Assembly: GCF_022647665.1 (NCBI RefSeq)
Contig: NZ_CP071872.1
Location: 248,001 to 312,000 of the forward strand
Direction: 5' to 3'
DNA: 64,000 nucleotides
Source: Streptomyces formicae
Lineage (GTDB): Bacteria > Actinomycetota > Actinomycetes > Streptomycetales > Streptomycetaceae
Every line of letters begins with the position of its first letter. Within the stretch, counting starts at the first letter, position 1. The translations under genes were made by a program, and so were the position numbers. Below the pieces are notes generated by a model. The model saw nothing but the letters and a program-made list of their open reading frames with translations. It did no database searches and was not told where the DNA came from. This document shows positions 15,591-26,274 of this stretch, one piece after another.

Positions 15591-16100
15591 ATGAGTGACG
15601 CCATAAGTGAGGTGCGCGAGAACCTGACGTACGAGAAGTTCGGCGGCGCCGTCCGCGAGCTGGCGCAGGCCATCGCCGACGACGGGTACGAGCCCGACAT
15701 CGTGCTGTCCATCGCGCGCGGCGGGGTCTTCGTCGCCGGCGGGCTGGCGTACGCGCTGGACTGCAAGAACATCCACCTCGTGAACGTGGAGTTCTACACG
15801 GGCGTGGGGACGACCCTCGAGATGCCGGTCATGCTCGCCCCGGTGCCGAACGCGATCGACTTCTCGGACAAGAAGGTCCTCATCGCCGACGACGTCGCCG
15901 ACACGGGCAAGACCCTGAAGCTCGTCCACGACTTCTGCGTCGACCACGTCGCCGAGGTGCGCAGCGCCGTCATCTACGAGAAGTCGCAGTCGCTCGTGAA
16001 GTGCGAGTACGTGTGGAAGCGCACGGATGACTGGATCAACTTCCCGTGGAGCGTCGAGAAGCCCGTCGTGCAGCGCAGCGGGCAGGTTCTCGACGCCTGA
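15591..16100 (+). CDS. Purine/pyrimidine-type phosphoribosyltransferase
   Basis: This 169-residue protein has the PRPP-binding loop VLIADDVADTGKT near residues 101-113 and the upstream SIARGGVFVAGG block. It belongs to the type I phosphoribosyltransferase fold, of the xanthine/hypoxanthine-like class, acting on a nucleobase or related compound. It lies in a probable operon with dcd. The exact substrate cannot be told. Confidence 0.85.
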   Translation: MSDAISEVRENLTYEKFGGAVRELAQAIADDGYEPDIVLSIARGGVFVAGGLAYALDCKNIHLVNVEFYTGVGTTLEMPVMLAPVPNAIDFSDKKVLIADDVADTGKTLKLVHDFCVDHVAEVRSAVIYEKSQSLVKCEYVWKRTDDWINFPWSVEKPVVQRSGQVLDA

Positions 16101-16150
16101 CCTGTGGAGTCGTGAGGCAGAGCTGTGAAAGAAGGCCCCCGCCGGTCCTT

Positions 16151-17490
16151 GAGTTCTAGTGGTCGTCGCAACATCCCAGTCCAAGGGGTGCGATGGACTT
16201 CAAGATCAGGGAGAACCGGGGCCAGGCCCAGGGGCCAAGGAGGCTGGTTCGCGAACGGGAGCAATACTTCCGGCTTGTGGATCAAGGAATCAGCTATGAC
16301 GAGGCGGCCCGGCTGGTCGGCATCAACCGTCGGACGGGCAAGCGGTGGCGCAACGGCCGCAATGCTTCTGGCGTGTCCAGGGCGGTGCCACCGGCCAATC
16401 CGGAGGCACCGCATCTCGACCTGGTCGATGCCGGGCCGCCCTCGTCGGCGCCGTCCGCCTCCAGGTACCTGCGCGAGGCCGACCGCATCCACATAGCCGA
16501 CCGGCTGCGCGAGAAGGCGTCCGTCCGGCAGATCGCCTCGGAGCTGGGCCGCAGCCCTTCCACCATCAGCCGCGAAATACGCCGAACCGGCGCCCCATGC
16601 CCCGGGGTGGCTGGGCCTACCACGCCTTCCGCGCCGATCGTCAGGCCGAGCGGCGACGTGCCCGGCCCAAGCCCGGCAAGATCGGCCAGAACCCCGAGTT
16701 GCGGGACTTCATCCAGGGCCACCTGACCAAGCGGTGGAGCCCCGAGCAGATCTGCCAGGCTCTGCGGACCGTCTTTCCCGAACGGCCGGAGATGCAGGTG
16801 ACCCACGAGACGATCTACCAGGCCCTCTACGTCCAGGGCCGCGGAGAACTCCGCCGGGAGCTGACCCGGGCTCTGCGCACCGGCCGGACCATGCGCCGCC
16901 CGCACCGCCAGTCCCACAAGCGCCTCTCCCGCCCGGTCAAGAACATGGTCATGATCAGCGAAAGGCCGGCCGAGGCGGAGGACCGGGCAGTCCCCGGCCA
17001 CTGGGAAGGCGACCTCATCATCGGCAAAGACGGGCGCTCCGCCATCGCCACGCTGGTCGAACGGTCCACCCGCTACGTCATGCTTGTACCCCTGCCGCGC
17101 GGCCATAGCGCCATGGCGACCCGCGACGCCCTGGCCGCCACCGTCCAGACCCTCCCGCCACACCTGTGGCGGTCTCTGACCTGGGACCAGGGCTCAGAAA
17201 TGGCAGCACACCGGGCCTTCACCCTCGCCACCGACATCCCGGTCTACTTCTGCAACCCGGCCAGTCCGTGGCAGCGCGGCTCGAACGAGAACACGAACGG
17301 CCTGCTGCGGCAGTACTTTCCCAAGGGCACCGACCTAGACGGCCACAGCCCCGAACACCTGGCGACCGTGGCCACCGAACTCAACAGCCGCCCACGCAAA
17401 ACGCTCGGCTGGGAAACCCCAGCCGAGCGCCTCGCTAAGCTACTGGACCTAGCCAGCTGACCAGCAGTGTTGCAACGACCCCTCGAATTC
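16151..17490 (+). mobile_element. IS30-family insertion sequence
   Basis: Imperfect terminal inverted repeats of about 23 bases bound the element: GAGTTCTAGTGGTCGTCGC... from 16151 and, reading inwards from 17490 on the other strand, GAATTCGAGGGGTCGTTGC. The internal transposase matches IS30. I cannot define a clean target duplication. The total length of about 1.34 kb is close to that of typical family members. Confidence 0.75.
16193..17460 (+). pseudogene. IS30 transposase, one-base frameshift
   Basis: The N-terminal part from ATG 16193 (MDFKIRENRGQAQG) has two helix-turn-helix blocks (YDEAARLVGINRRTGKRW and ASVRQIASELGRSPSTISRE). After REIRR near 16590 the frame must shift to continue as RRPMPRGGWAYHAF. 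Restoring one A in CGCCGAACCGG (to CGAAACC) rejoins the frames. The second frame carries the DDE domain: HWEGDLIIGKDGRSAIATLV, LTWDQGSEMA, NPASPWQRGSNENTNGLLRQ. It ends at TGA 17460. It is either a decayed copy or, less likely, a programmed shift. Confidence 0.8.
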
Positions 17491-17532
17491 GCCGTCGCCG
17501 GCGGGGGCCTTCACGCTCATTCATTCAGTCAG

Positions 17533-18459
17533 TCAGATCGTGCCCAGCTTGATGATCGACAGCAGCGCGATCAGCTGGATCGCCGACGCTCCCAGCGCCT
17601 TCGGCCAGGGCAGGTCGTGCGACTTGCTCACCATCGAGGTGAAGAGCGCGCCCGCAGCCAGCCAGGTCACCCAGCCGACCACCTGGACCAGCGAGTTCTC
17701 GCCGCCCAGGAAGAGCGCGACGACGAGGCGTGGGGCGTCCGTCAGGGACATGATCAGCATCGAGAGGCCGACCGTCGGCTGCCAGGCGCCGTCGCCGCCG
17801 AGCTGGCGGGCGAGGGTGTGGGTGACCGCGCCCAGGATCAGGCCGCCGATGACGAAGGCCACGCCCGTGATGAGCACGGAGCCGAGTGCGGTCGTGAACG
17901 GGGCGTTGATCGCCTCCTCGCGCGTCTGGTCGAAACCGAAGATCGCGAGCAGTCCGTAGAGGAACGTGACGATCAGGGCCGGGCCCCACGCCGGGTAGTC
18001 GCGCATCCGGAGGAACGTCGGCCCCGGGCGTAGCACGATGCCGGTCAGCAGGTCCTTCCAGTGCAGCCGCGGGCCCGCGGGGGCAGCGGGGGCGGTCCCG
18101 GCGCGGTACGTGGAGCCGTCGCCGTACGGGTCCTCGTCGACGCTGAACGCCTGGGTGTGACCGGGGTTGTCGGCGTACGGGTCACCGGCGGGGTACGCGC
18201 CGCCCGGTCCCTGCTGCGCGTACGGGTCGCCGAAGTACTCCGGTTCTCCGTAGGGCGCCTGCTGCTGACCGGGATGCTGACCCGGATGGCCTTGCCGGCC
18301 CTGTTGCCACTGCTGCTGCGGGTACGTGGGCGCTGCAGGGCCGCCCCCGTACTGCTGCTGTCCGTACGACTGACCGTACGGCGGCGAGGGCGCCTGCTGC
18401 GGTTGTTGTTGCGGGGTGCGGTTGTTGTCCCGGCCGCGTCCGATCCTGAATCCAGCCAC
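17533..18459 (-). CDS. Yip1 domain membrane protein with Gln/Gly/Tyr-rich N-terminus
   Basis: This 308-residue protein starts at GTG 18459 (VAGFRIGRGRDNN). Residues 10-130 are low-complexity Gln, Pro, Tyr and Gly, predicted to be disordered and cytoplasmic. The rest is a Yip1-type bundle of about five membrane helices (for example ALIVTFLYGLLAIFGF, GSVLITGVAFVIGGLILGAV and AIQLIALLSIIKLG). GPTFLRMRDYPAWGPAL is the usual entry motif. Its role in bacteria is not established; membrane organisation is the usual guess. Confidence 0.8.
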   Translation of the reverse strand: MAGFRIGRGRDNNRTPQQQPQQAPSPPYGQSYGQQQYGGGPAAPTYPQQQWQQGRQGHPGQHPGQQQAPYGEPEYFGDPYAQQGPGGAYPAGDPYADNPGHTQAFSVDEDPYGDGSTYRAGTAPAAPAGPRLHWKDLLTGIVLRPGPTFLRMRDYPAWGPALIVTFLYGLLAIFGFDQTREEAINAPFTTALGSVLITGVAFVIGGLILGAVTHTLARQLGGDGAWQPTVGLSMLIMSLTDAPRLVVALFLGGENSLVQVVGWVTWLAAGALFTSMVSKSHDLPWPKALGASAIQLIALLSIIKLGTI

Positions 18460-18619
18460 GCATTCGAACGTACCTGTTCCCGCTGTGCCGGGTGTCATGG
18501 CCAGGGGAATGCGGGGGGCTTTGCGGCCGACCTGTGACATCCCCTAAGGGGTCCCCAGGAAGATCGACGTACGGAAAGTGATCAAGGGCGGGTGATCAAG
18601 GACGGTGATCAAGGACAGA

Positions 18620-18656
18620 AGCGGCCGGTCCTGCCCCCGAGGCAGATCCGGCCGCT
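18620..18656 (-). terminator. Terminator after the Fe-S oxidoreductase
   Basis: AGCGGCCGG (18620-18628) pairs exactly with CCGGCCGCT (18648-18656), 23 bases beyond the stop of the gene at 18679-20952. Confidence 0.65.
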
Positions 18657-18678
18657 CACTGTTCAGCAACGAAGACGG

Positions 18679-20952
18679 CTACTTCACGGGTTCCGGCTCC
18701 GGCTCGTCGGCCGTCGCGGCCTCACCGTCGCCGCCCGGGTCCACGGGCGTCCTGACCGAGTCGAGCAGCAGCTGCGCCACGTCCACGACCTGGAGGGTGT
18801 CCTTCGCCTTGCCCTCGTTCTTCTTGCCGTTCACGGAGTCCGTCAGCATCACGAGGCAGAAGGGGCAGGCGGTGGAGACGATGTCCGGGTTGAGGGACAG
18901 CGCCTCGTCGACGCGCTCGGTGTTGATGCGCTTGCCGATCCGCTCCTCCATCCACATGCGCGCGCCGCCGGCGCCGCAGCAGAAGCCGCGCTCCTTGTGG
19001 CGGTGCATCTCCTCGTTCCGCAGGCCTGGCACCTTCGCGATGATCTCGCGCGGGGGCGTGTAGACCTTGTTGTGGCGGCCCAGGTAGCAGGGGTCGTGGT
19101 ACGTGATCAGGCCCTCGACCGGCGTCACCGGGACCAGCTTGCCCTCGTCGATGAGGTGCTGGAGCAGCTGGGTGTGGTGGATGACCTCGTACTCGCCGCC
19201 GAGCTGCGGGTACTCGTTCGCGATGGTGTTGAAGCAGTGCGGGCAGGTGGCGACGATCTTCTTCGACGACTTCGGCTTCTTCGTCTCCGGATCGTCGTCG
19301 TCCTCGCCGAAGGCCATGTTCAGCATGGCGACGTTCTCGGCGCCGAGCTGCTGGAAGAGGAATTCGTTGCCGAGGCGGCGCGGCGAGTCGCCCGTGCACT
19401 TCTCGTCGCCGCCCATGATCGCGAACTTGACGCCCGCGATGTGCAGCAGTTCCGCGAACGCCCTGGTGGTCTTCTTGGCGCGGTCCTCCAGGGCGCCGGC
19501 GCAGCCGACCCAGTAGAGGTAGTCGACCTCGGTGAGGTCCTCGACGTCCTTGCCGACGACCGGGACCTCGAAGTCGACCTCCTTGGTCCACTCCAGGCGC
19601 TGCTTCTTGGCGAGGCCCCAGGGGTTGCCCTTCTTCTCCAGGTTCTTGAGCATCGTGCCCGCCTCGGACGGGAACGAGGACTCGATCATCACCTGGTAGC
19701 GGCGCATGTCGACGATGTGGTCGATGTGCTCGATGTCGACCGGGCACTGCTCGACGCACGCGCCGCAGGTGGTGCAGGACCACAGCACGTCGGGGTCGAT
19801 GACGCCGTTCTCTTCCGCCGTGCCGATCAGCGGCCGCTCGGCTTCCGCGAGGGCGGCGGCGGGGACGTCCTTGAGCTGCTCGCCGGTCGCCTTCTCCTCG
19901 CCCTCCATCGTCTTGCCGCCGCCGGCCAGCAGGTACGGAGCCTTGGCGTGCGCGTGGTCGCGCAGCGACATGATGAGGAGCTTGGGGGAGAGCGGCTTGC
20001 CGGTGTTCCAGGCCGGGCACTGCGACTGGCAGCGGCCGCATTCCGTGCACGTCGAGAAGTCGAGGATGCCCTTCCAGGAGAACTGCTCGACCTGGCTGAC
20101 ACCGAAGACGTCGTCCTCGCCCGGGTCCTCGAAGTCGATCGGCTTGCCGCCGGAGGTCATCGGCTGGAGGGCGCCCAGCGCGCTCTCACCGGTCGCGTCG
20201 CGCTTGAACCAGATGTTCGGGAAGCCGAGGAAGCGGTGCCAGGCCACACCCATGTTGGTGTTGAGCGAGACCGTGATCATCCAGATCAGCGAGGTGCCGA
20301 TCTTGATCATCGCGACGAAGTAGATCAGCGTCTGGAGCGTCGGGACGCTCAGCCCCTTGAAGGCCAGGACCAGCGGGTACGAGACGAAGTACGCCGCCTC
20401 GTAGTGGTCCACGTGGTGGATCGCACCCTCCAGGCCGCGCAGGGCCAGGATTGCGAGGCCGATGGTGAGGATGACGTACTCGACGAAGTACGCCTGCCAG
20501 GCCTTGGAGCCGGCGAAGCGCGACTTGCGGCCGGCCCTGGAGGGCAGGCTGAGGAGCCGGATGGCCATCAGGACGACGATGCCGACGACCGTCATGAGGC
20601 CGATGAACTCGATGTACATCTCGAACGGCAGGAAGCCGCCCAGGACGGGCAGGGTCCAGTCGGCCTGGAAGAGCTGGCCGTACGCCTGTGCGAGCGTCGG
20701 GGGCAGCGTCAGGAAGCCGATCGCGACGAACCAGTGGGCGAAGCCGACGATCCCCCAGCGGTTCATCCGCGTGTGGCCGAGGAACTCCTTGGCCAGGGTG
20801 ATCGTGCGCGCCTTGGGATTGTCGGTGCGGCTGCCCGCAGGCACGGGCTGGCCGAGTTTCACGAACCGGTAGATCTGCGCGACGGCTCGGGCGATGAGCG
20901 CAACGCCGACCACGGTCAGGACCAGCGACACGATGATCGCGGCGAGTTGCAT
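18679..20952 (-). CDS. Membrane-bound iron-sulfur heterodisulfide reductase-related oxidoreductase (FadF-like)
   Basis: This 757-residue protein starts at ATG 20952. An N-terminal block of about five membrane helices (residues 1-245) leads to two 4Fe-4S motifs (CTECGRCQSQCPAWNTG near 308 and CTTCGACVEQCPVDIEH near 400). Two C-terminal cysteine-rich CCG domains follow (HCFN...CYLGRHN and RGFCCGAGGARMWMEERIG). Related proteins in actinobacteria are thought to pass electrons from acyl-CoA dehydrogenases or similar donors to the quinone pool. It is monocistronic, with a candidate operator upstream at 21019-21032. Confidence 0.85.
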   Translation of the reverse strand: MQLAAIIVSLVLTVVGVALIARAVAQIYRFVKLGQPVPAGSRTDNPKARTITLAKEFLGHTRMNRWGIVGFAHWFVAIGFLTLPPTLAQAYGQLFQADWTLPVLGGFLPFEMYIEFIGLMTVVGIVVLMAIRLLSLPSRAGRKSRFAGSKAWQAYFVEYVILTIGLAILALRGLEGAIHHVDHYEAAYFVSYPLVLAFKGLSVPTLQTLIYFVAMIKIGTSLIWMITVSLNTNMGVAWHRFLGFPNIWFKRDATGESALGALQPMTSGGKPIDFEDPGEDDVFGVSQVEQFSWKGILDFSTCTECGRCQSQCPAWNTGKPLSPKLLIMSLRDHAHAKAPYLLAGGGKTMEGEEKATGEQLKDVPAAALAEAERPLIGTAEENGVIDPDVLWSCTTCGACVEQCPVDIEHIDHIVDMRRYQVMIESSFPSEAGTMLKNLEKKGNPWGLAKKQRLEWTKEVDFEVPVVGKDVEDLTEVDYLYWVGCAGALEDRAKKTTRAFAELLHIAGVKFAIMGGDEKCTGDSPRRLGNEFLFQQLGAENVAMLNMAFGEDDDDPETKKPKSSKKIVATCPHCFNTIANEYPQLGGEYEVIHHTQLLQHLIDEGKLVPVTPVEGLITYHDPCYLGRHNKVYTPPREIIAKVPGLRNEEMHRHKERGFCCGAGGARMWMEERIGKRINTERVDEALSLNPDIVSTACPFCLVMLTDSVNGKKNEGKAKDTLQVVDVAQLLLDSVRTPVDPGGDGEAATADEPEPEPVK

Positions 20953-21018
20953 TTGGGGGCTCCTCGGGCCTGCGAGGTGGGGAGGCCGGCGCTCACGGAA
21001 CGGGTAAGCGCGGTCTAC

Positions 21019-21032
21019 TAAGCGGTAACTTA
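21019..21032. promoter_or_regulatory. Candidate operator upstream of the Fe-S oxidoreductase
   Basis: TAAG-CGGTAA-CTTA is a short inverted repeat about 67 bases before the gene at 20952, in a relatively AT-rich patch. It would suit a TetR-type dimer. This is a weak, pattern-only call. Confidence 0.3.
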
Positions 21033-21100
21033 TTCAGTCCGTCTGAGACTACCCACTTGTTCCGCCGCACTGTAGTTGGGCGAGCGGTGATCTGCGTCGC

Positions 21101-21643
21101 TCAGGTCACCCTGAGTACGGGCTGAACGGGGTCGCCAGGGCGCCGGTCGTCCGGGCGGTGCCGGCGGCACACGGCGGGGACGGTGTGCAGCAGGACCGCC
21201 AGGTCGAGTCCGATCCAATGGTGCTCCACATAGTGCAGATCGAGCAGCTCCGGTTCGTCCCACGGGAGGGTGGACCGGCGGGCCCGGGCGAGCTGGGCGG
21301 GGCCGGTCAGCCCCGGCCGTACGCTCTGCCGCCAGGGCGCGTCCGCACGCGGATCGCCCGGCGCCAGCGCCGCGGGCCCGACCAGGGACATCTCGCCCCG
21401 CACGACATGGGGGAGCCGCGACAGCAGGTCCAGCCGGAGGCGGCGGGTGCGCAGCGAGCGTACGGTGAACGGGCAGCCGTGCAGGCCGGACTTCAGCTCC
21501 CGTGCGAAGGCGCCGCCGGGCGGGCGGTGCAGCGCCGCCGCGCAGGCCGCGGCGGCCAGCAGGGGTGCCGTCAGGATCAGCAGGGCCGAGCCGAGGGTCA
21601 GATCGAGAAGGCGTTTGGGCTGCACGGTGTGCATCGTTCCCAC
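21101..21643 (-). CDS. Short bacterial sugar transferase
   Basis: This 180-residue protein starts at ATG 21643 (or ATG 21634). A membrane helix (LTLGSALLILTAPLLAAAAC) follows the KRLLDL entry motif. The catalytic tail reads LSRLPHVVRGEMSLVGPAAL and RQSVRPGLTGPAQLARARR. Enzymes of this family transfer a sugar-phosphate to a polyprenyl phosphate to begin a surface glycan. The middle is shorter than in WbaP-type enzymes, where the KFRSM block would lie. It stands alone, without other glycan genes. Confidence 0.75.
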   Translation of the reverse strand: MGTMHTVQPKRLLDLTLGSALLILTAPLLAAAACAAALHRPPGGAFARELKSGLHGCPFTVRSLRTRRLRLDLLSRLPHVVRGEMSLVGPAALAPGDPRADAPWRQSVRPGLTGPAQLARARRSTLPWDEPELLDLHYVEHHWIGLDLAVLLHTVPAVCRRHRPDDRRPGDPVQPVLRVT

Positions 21644-21803
21644 CTGGCCGTTCCGTCATCCTTGATCGCCATAGGTCGCGTATTCACGTTTCGCGTGTTT
21701 TCACGCTTTCGTGCTTTACGGGAACGATGGCACGGTGGAAGTCGCCGAAGCCGCAGGCCGCGCCGGGCGCCGGGCGACGTGCCCCGCGGGTGGGCGCACC
21801 ATA

Positions 21804-21824
21804 GTTGAGTCTGGTCGACTCAGG
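21804..21824. promoter_or_regulatory. HAIR operator 1 (HspR site) upstream of dnaK
   Basis: GTTGAGT-N7-ACTCAGG matches the HspR-associated inverted repeat CTTGAGT-N7-ACTCAAG at 12 of 14 positions. It lies just upstream of a plausible -35 (TTGACT, 21829-21834). Confidence 0.85.
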
Positions 21825-21855
21825 TCTGTTGACTCGATGGGGCCTGTGATGCATC

Positions 21856-23776
<1,921 letters not shown>

Positions 23777-23777
<1 letters not shown>

Positions 23778-24463
23778 TGACGGAGGAGACCCAGGGCTTC
23801 GGCGAGAAGCCTGACGTCCCCTCCGGCGCCACTCCGGACGAAGCGGCGCAGGCCGCCTCCCCCTCCGCGGAGGAGGGGGCGGCCCCGGCCGGGGACGCAG
23901 CACAGAACGCGGCACAGGCGGCGCAGTCCGCCGGCGCCGCGGGCCTGACGGCCCAGCTGGACCAGCTCCGTACGGCGCTCAACGAGCGCACGATGGACCT
24001 CCAGCGGCTCCAGGCCGAGTACCAGAACTACCGCCGTCGTGTGGAGCGGGACCGGATCACGGTCAAGGAGATCGCCGTCGCGCAGCTCCTGACCGAGCTC
24101 CTGCCTGTCCTGGACGACATCGGCCGCGCCCGCGAGCACGGCGAGCTGGTGGGCGGCTTCAAGTCGGTGGCCGAATCGGTGGAGACGGTCGCCGCCAAGA
24201 TGGGCCTTCAGCAGTTCGGCAAGGAGGGCGAGCCCTTCGACCCGACGGTCCACGAGGCCCTGATGCACTCGTACGCGCCGGACGTCACCGAGACGACCTG
24301 CGTGGCGATCCTGCAGCCGGGCTACCGGATCGGCGAGCGCACCATCCGCCCCGCGCGGGTCGCGGTCGCCGAGCCCCAGCCGGGTGCGGCACCGGCGGCG
24401 CCCGGGGCGTCGAAGGACGAGCCGGCGGCCGACGAGGAGAGCGGTGGCCCGGGCGAGGGCTGA
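23777..24463 (+). CDS. grpE: Nucleotide exchange factor GrpE
   Basis: This 228-residue protein starts at ATG 23777, overlapping the dnaK stop as ATGA. A disordered acidic/Ala-rich N-terminus (about 1-55) precedes the long coiled coil (LDQLRTALNERTMDLQRLQ) and the beta-wing domain (FDPTVHEALMHSYAPDVTET and GYRIGERTIRPARVAV). It ejects ADP from DnaK. Confidence 0.97.
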
Positions 24464-24508
24464 CGTGACCGGTTACCTGTACGGATGTGTCCGAGAGGAG
24501 GGACGTCG

Positions 24509-25690
24509 GTGAGCACGAAGGACTTCGTGGAGAAGGACTACTACAAGGTTCTCGGCGTCCCCAAGGACGCGACCGAGGCCGAGATCAAGAAGGCGTACCG
24601 GAAGCTCGCCCGCGAGTACCACCCGGACGCCAACAAGGGCGACACCCAGGCCGAGGAGCGCTTCAAGGAGATCTCCGAGGCCAACGACGTGCTCGGCGAC
24701 CCCAAGCGGCGCAAGGAGTACGACGAGGCGCGCGCCCTGTTCGGCAACGGCGGCTTCAGGGCCGGAGGTCCCGGCGCCGGCGGCACGTTCAACTTCGACC
24801 TGGGTGACCTCTTCGGAGGCACCCAGGCCGGGGGCGGCGCCGGCGCCGGCGGCTTCGGCGGCGGACTCGGGGACGTCTTCGGCGGACTGTTCAACCGCGG
24901 CGCCGGGGCGGGCACCCGCACCCATCCGCGCCGCGGCCAGGACATCGAGTCCGAGGTGACGCTCAGCTTCACCGAGGCGGTGGACGGGGCCACGGTCCCG
25001 CTGCGGATGTCCAGCCAGCAGCCCTGCAAGGCCTGCTCCGGCACCGGCGACAAGAACGGCACGCCGCGGGTGTGCCCGACCTGCGTCGGCACCGGCCAGG
25101 TCTCGCGCGGCGGCAGCGGCTCGTTCTCGCTGACCGACCCGTGCGTGGACTGCAAAGGCCGCGGTCTCATCGCGGAGAACCCCTGCGAGGTCTGCCACGG
25201 CAGCGGCCGCGCCAAGTCGTCCAGGACCATGCAGGTCCGCATCCCCGCCGGGGTGAGCGACGGCCAGCGCATCCGGCTGCGCGGCAAGGGCGCGCCGGGC
25301 GAGCGCGGCGGCCCGGCCGGCGATCTGTACGTCGTCGTCCATGTCGACCCGCACCCGGTCTTCGGCCGCAAGGGCGACAACCTCACCGTCACGGTGCCGG
25401 TCTCCTTCACGGAGGCGGCGCTCGGCGGCGAGGTGAAGGTGCCGACGCTCGGCGGGCCCCCGGTCACGCTGAAGCTGCCCGCCGGCACGCCCAACGGCCG
25501 CACCATGCGTGCCCGCGGCAAGGGAGCCGTCCGCAAGGACGGCACCCGGGGCGACCTCCTGGTCACCGTCGAGGTCGCGGTGCCGAAGGACCTCGGCGAC
25601 GAGGCGCGTTCGGCCCTGGAGGCGTACCGGAAGGCGACTGAGGGCGAGGATCCGCGGGCAGAACTGTTCCAGGCTGCGAAGGGAGCGTGA
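24509..25690 (+). CDS. dnaJ: Chaperone DnaJ (Hsp40, DnaJ1 type)
   Basis: This 393-residue protein starts at GTG 24509 behind GAGAGGAGGGA. The J domain with HPD (REYHPDANKG) lies at about 10-75 and a Gly/Phe-rich linker at 80-135. The zinc-finger region has the CxxCxG repeats CKACSGTG, CPTCVGTG, CVDCKGRG and CEVCHGSG. The C-terminal substrate-binding domains follow. It stimulates the DnaK ATPase. Confidence 0.97.
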   Translation: MSTKDFVEKDYYKVLGVPKDATEAEIKKAYRKLAREYHPDANKGDTQAEERFKEISEANDVLGDPKRRKEYDEARALFGNGGFRAGGPGAGGTFNFDLGDLFGGTQAGGGAGAGGFGGGLGDVFGGLFNRGAGAGTRTHPRRGQDIESEVTLSFTEAVDGATVPLRMSSQQPCKACSGTGDKNGTPRVCPTCVGTGQVSRGGSGSFSLTDPCVDCKGRGLIAENPCEVCHGSGRAKSSRTMQVRIPAGVSDGQRIRLRGKGAPGERGGPAGDLYVVVHVDPHPVFGRKGDNLTVTVPVSFTEAALGGEVKVPTLGGPPVTLKLPAGTPNGRTMRARGKGAVRKDGTRGDLLVTVEVAVPKDLGDEARSALEAYRKATEGEDPRAELFQAAKGA

Positions 25691-25694
25691 CGCG

Positions 25695-26159
25695 ATGGAC
25701 GGCCGACGTCGGCTGCCGGGATTCGGTGGCAGGGCTTACGAACTCACCGACGAGACGCCGGTGTACGTCATCTCGGTGGCGGCCCAGCTCTCCGGCCTGC
25801 ACCCGCAGACCCTGAGGCAGTACGACCGCCTCGGCCTGGTCTCCCCGGACCGCACGGCCGGCCGCGGCCGTCGCTACTCGGCCCGCGACATCGAACTGCT
25901 CCGTCAGGTGCAGCAGTTGTCACAGGACGAGGGCATCAACCTGGCCGGCATCAAGCGCATCATCGAGCTGGAGAACCAGGTCGCGGCGCTCCAGGCGCGC
26001 GTCGCCGAGCTCTCGGCGGCGGTGGAGGGCGCGGCGGCGGCGATGCAGCAGCGCGAGGCGCAGGTGCACGCCTCGTACCGGCGCGATCTGGTGCCGTACC
26101 AGGACGTTCAGCAGGCGAGCGCGCTGGTGGTGTGGCGGCCGAAGCGCGGCGAGCAGTAG
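25695..26159 (+). CDS. hspR: Heat-shock repressor HspR (MerR family)
   Basis: This 154-residue protein starts at ATG 25695, four bases after dnaJ. The MerR-type HTH reads YVISVAAQLSGLHPQTLRQY with RRYSARDIELLRQVQ as the wing, followed by a coiled coil (RIIELENQVAALQARVAEL). HspR binds HAIR sites and needs DnaK to repress; three such sites are visible in this window (two at dnaK, one at clpB). A 24-bp tandem duplication spans its stop codon. Confidence 0.96.
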   Translation: MDGRRRLPGFGGRAYELTDETPVYVISVAAQLSGLHPQTLRQYDRLGLVSPDRTAGRGRRYSARDIELLRQVQQLSQDEGINLAGIKRIIELENQVAALQARVAELSAAVEGAAAAMQQREAQVHASYRRDLVPYQDVQQASALVVWRPKRGEQ

Positions 26160-26196
26160 GACGCCCAAGACAGCGAGCAGTAGGACGTCCAAGGCA
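26149..26196 (+). repeat. 24-bp tandem duplication across the hspR stop codon
   Basis: Units 26149-26172 and 26173-26196 agree at 22 of 24 positions (GCGAGCAGTAGGACG...). The first unit encodes the last HspR codons and the TAG; the second repeats them in non-coding DNA. Confidence 0.75.
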
Positions 26197-26220
26197 GCAA
26201 GGCAGCAGGACGGTTCGTCG

Positions 26221-26251
26221 GAGGGGCCCGGTGCACGGCACCGGGCCCCTC
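26221..26251. terminator. Terminator of the dnaK operon
   Basis: GAGGGGCCCGGTGC (26221-26234) pairs exactly with GCACCGGGCCCCTC (26238-26251) around ACG. It is shared with the convergent regulator gene ending at 26275. Confidence 0.85.
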
Positions 26252-26274
26252 GGCGCGTCACCGGGGACCGGTGG

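Larger units (their letters stand above)
16131..17512. terminator. Terminator hairpin split by an insertion sequence
   Basis: GAAGGCCCCCGCCGG at 16131-16145 is the exact reverse complement of CCGGCGGGGGCCTTC at 17498-17512. The first arm lies 30 bases after the phosphoribosyltransferase stop and the second 20 bases after the convergent Yip1 gene's end, where a shared terminator would stand. The IS30 element occupies what was the loop. Confidence 0.75.

Noticed and set aside
16146..17497. Target-site duplication of the IS30 element
   Set aside because: The bases between the hairpin arms and the inverted repeats (TCCTT and GCCGTCG) do not match each other, so I could not define one.
18592..21021. 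Open frame of about 800 codons opposite the Fe-S oxidoreductase
   Set aside because: Low-complexity Arg/Val/Leu/Asp translation with no motifs; the minus strand has all cluster motifs of a real protein.
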